Part shown: piece after piece, positions 6,456 to 7,127 of the stretch
Layout: every line of letters starts with the position of its first letter
Numbering within the stretch: the first letter of the stretch is position 1
Origin: Bacteroidota bacterium
GTDB taxonomy: Bacteria; Bacteroidota; Bacteroidia; Bacteroidales; VadinHA17
Direction of reading: 5' to 3'
NCBI GenBank assembly: GCA_022711195.1
Contig: JAKLFN010000105.1
Span: 1 to 7,127 of the forward strand
Length of the DNA: 7,127 nucleotides
Notes under the pieces: model-generated
What the model saw: the letters and a program-made list of their open reading frames with translations, nothing else
Databases searched by the model: none
Told to the model about the DNA's origin: nothing
Translations under genes and position numbers: made by a program

Positions 6456-6463
6456 TACCTTTG
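6456..6463 (+). promoter_or_regulatory. Bacteroidota-type -7 element for the YedF-like gene
   Basis: TACCTTTG is a textbook TAnnTTTG box. It predicts a transcript start near 6470, about 15 bases before the ATG at 6485 and after a TTG at 6461 that would otherwise extend the frame. No clear -33 TTTG is visible. Together with the oppositely directed box at 6336-6343 it makes region 6319-6484 a divergent promoter region; I see nothing else there. Confidence 0.5.
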
Positions 6464-6484
6464 CAAACCAAATGTTGGATTAAA

Positions 6485-7099
6485 ATGAGAGTAGTTGATA
6501 CTAAAGGCCAGCAATGTCCGGCGCCGCTGATAGCAACCCGTAAAGCTATAAAGGAATCAAAGGAGGGAGAGACAATCAGGATTATTATTGATAATAAAAC
6601 ATCATTTGATAATGTTGCCCGGTTCCTGAGGGATAACAATATTTTATTCAGTAGCGAAGAAGAAAAAGGGATATGGACACTGTCCGTTACTAAAACCGGG
6701 ACCGGGGAACCTTCAGGAAATATTGAGGAGTACTGCAGCACGGCAGTACCGCATTTCAACAAAGGCAATTTCGTTATTGTTTTCAGTTCCGACAAAATGG
6801 GCGAAGGCGATATAGAACTTGGCACTATGCTGATGTCAAACTTTATAAGGGCGGTCAAGGATCTTGACGTGCTTCCCGGGAAAATGCTTTTTTATAACAG
6901 TGGTGTAAGGCTTGGTACAACAGATTCTGATGTATATGAAAGCCTTAAGGAGATAGAACAGATGGGCGTCGGATTGCTCTTCTGCGGAACCTGCGTGAAA
7001 TTCTATGACATTCAGGAAAAGATAAAGATCGGTATCCTGAGTAATATGTTCGAGATAGCTCAGGTAATGGCATCGGCAGGCAATGTTGTAAAACCCTGA
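6485..7099 (+). CDS. yedF: YedF-like selenium-metabolism protein (SirA/TusA-like plus DsrE-like domains)
   Basis: The 204-residue protein joins two sulfur/selenium-handling domains. Residues 1-70 are a SirA/TusA-like domain starting MRVVDTKGQQ, with the conserved CPAP at Cys11-Pro14, the usual sulfur-carrying cysteine. Residues about 95-204 are a DsrE-like domain: FVIVFSSDKMGEGDIELGT (96-114), FYNSGVRL (136-143), then CGTC (Cys167, Cys170) in GLLFCGTCVKFYDI and SNMFEI (186-191). This two-domain arrangement and the late CGTC block fit the sulfurtransferase-like selenium metabolism protein YedF, found mainly in genomes that also encode SelD. It is likely cytosolic; the exact reaction is not established. 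ATG 6485 is chosen over TTG 6461 because the family normally begins at this point and the predicted transcript starts after 6461. Nothing in this window encodes SelD, SelA or SelB, so the selenium link is by family only. Confidence 0.88.
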   Translation: MRVVDTKGQQCPAPLIATRKAIKESKEGETIRIIIDNKTSFDNVARFLRDNNILFSSEEEKGIWTLSVTKTGTGEPSGNIEEYCSTAVPHFNKGNFVIVFSSDKMGEGDIELGTMLMSNFIRAVKDLDVLPGKMLFYNSGVRLGTTDSDVYESLKEIEQMGVGLLFCGTCVKFYDIQEKIKIGILSNMFEIAQVMASAGNVVKP

Positions 7100-7108
7100 T
7101 ATGAACAA

Positions 7109-7127
7109 ATGATAGTCGACCTCCTTC
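7109..7127 (+). CDS. Possible start of the next gene, cut by the right edge
   Basis: Nine bases after the yedF stop, an ATG at 7109 opens a frame reading MIVDLL before the window ends. The spacing and strand would suit a second gene in a yedF operon, but six codons do not allow a call on identity. An ATG at 7101 stops after three codons. Confidence 0.35.

Noticed and set aside
6461..6484. TTG start eight codons upstream of yedF
   Set aside because: It falls within the -7 box, before the predicted transcript start, and relatives begin at the MRVVDT position.
6319..6484. Small RNA or riboswitch between the hydrolase and yedF genes
   Set aside because: The region is AT-rich, is accounted for by two opposed promoters with very short leaders, and shows no stable conserved fold I can recognise.

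Overview
The window looks like a piece of a Bacteroidota chromosome, probably Bacteroidales or a close relative. Start codons lack strong Shine-Dalgarno sequences, and several intergenic regions carry the TAnnTTTG -7 element typical of this phylum. A secreted hydrolase has a signal peptide ending in Ser-Ala-Gln. The AMP nucleosidase is the short form of about 256 residues that I associate with Bacteroidota. Arginine AGG codons are common throughout. All of this is housekeeping or conserved accessory sequence. I see no tRNA, rRNA, CRISPR array, phage gene or transposase.

Layout from left to right. (1) Positions 1-783, minus strand: the first 261 residues of an unrecognised protein whose C-terminus lies off the left edge. 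(2) 784-937: a divergent promoter region. (3) 938-1537, plus: a YqgE/AlgH family protein. (4) 1534-3316, minus: a tight two-gene unit, amn (AMP nucleosidase) followed after one base by holA (DNA polymerase III delta). The end of holA overlaps the end of the AlgH gene tail to tail. (5) 3317-3477: a second divergent region, holding a GC-rich nested inverted repeat (3349-3425) and a good promoter for the next gene. (6) 3478-4934, plus: a two-gene unit joined by an ATGA overlap. It encodes a stand-alone HsdR N-terminal-type PD-(D/E)XK protein and a Nudix hydrolase fused to a helical, HEAT-like C-terminal domain. (7) 4897-6318, minus: an exported alpha/beta hydrolase, overlapping the Nudix gene tail to tail by 38 bases. 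(8) 6319-6484: a third divergent promoter region. (9) 6485-7099, plus: a YedF-type protein (SirA/TusA-like domain plus DsrE-like domain), which is a marker of selenium metabolism. A possible next gene begins at 7109.

The centre of the window (amn-holA facing nuclease-Nudix) is thematically linked. It combines a clamp-loader subunit, a nucleotide-degrading enzyme, a nuclease-fold protein and a nucleotide-pool-cleaning type enzyme. Whether these cooperate is inference. The most unusual items are the Nudix/HEAT-like fusion coupled to an orphan HsdR_N nuclease domain, and the nested inverted repeat occupying the shared upstream region.
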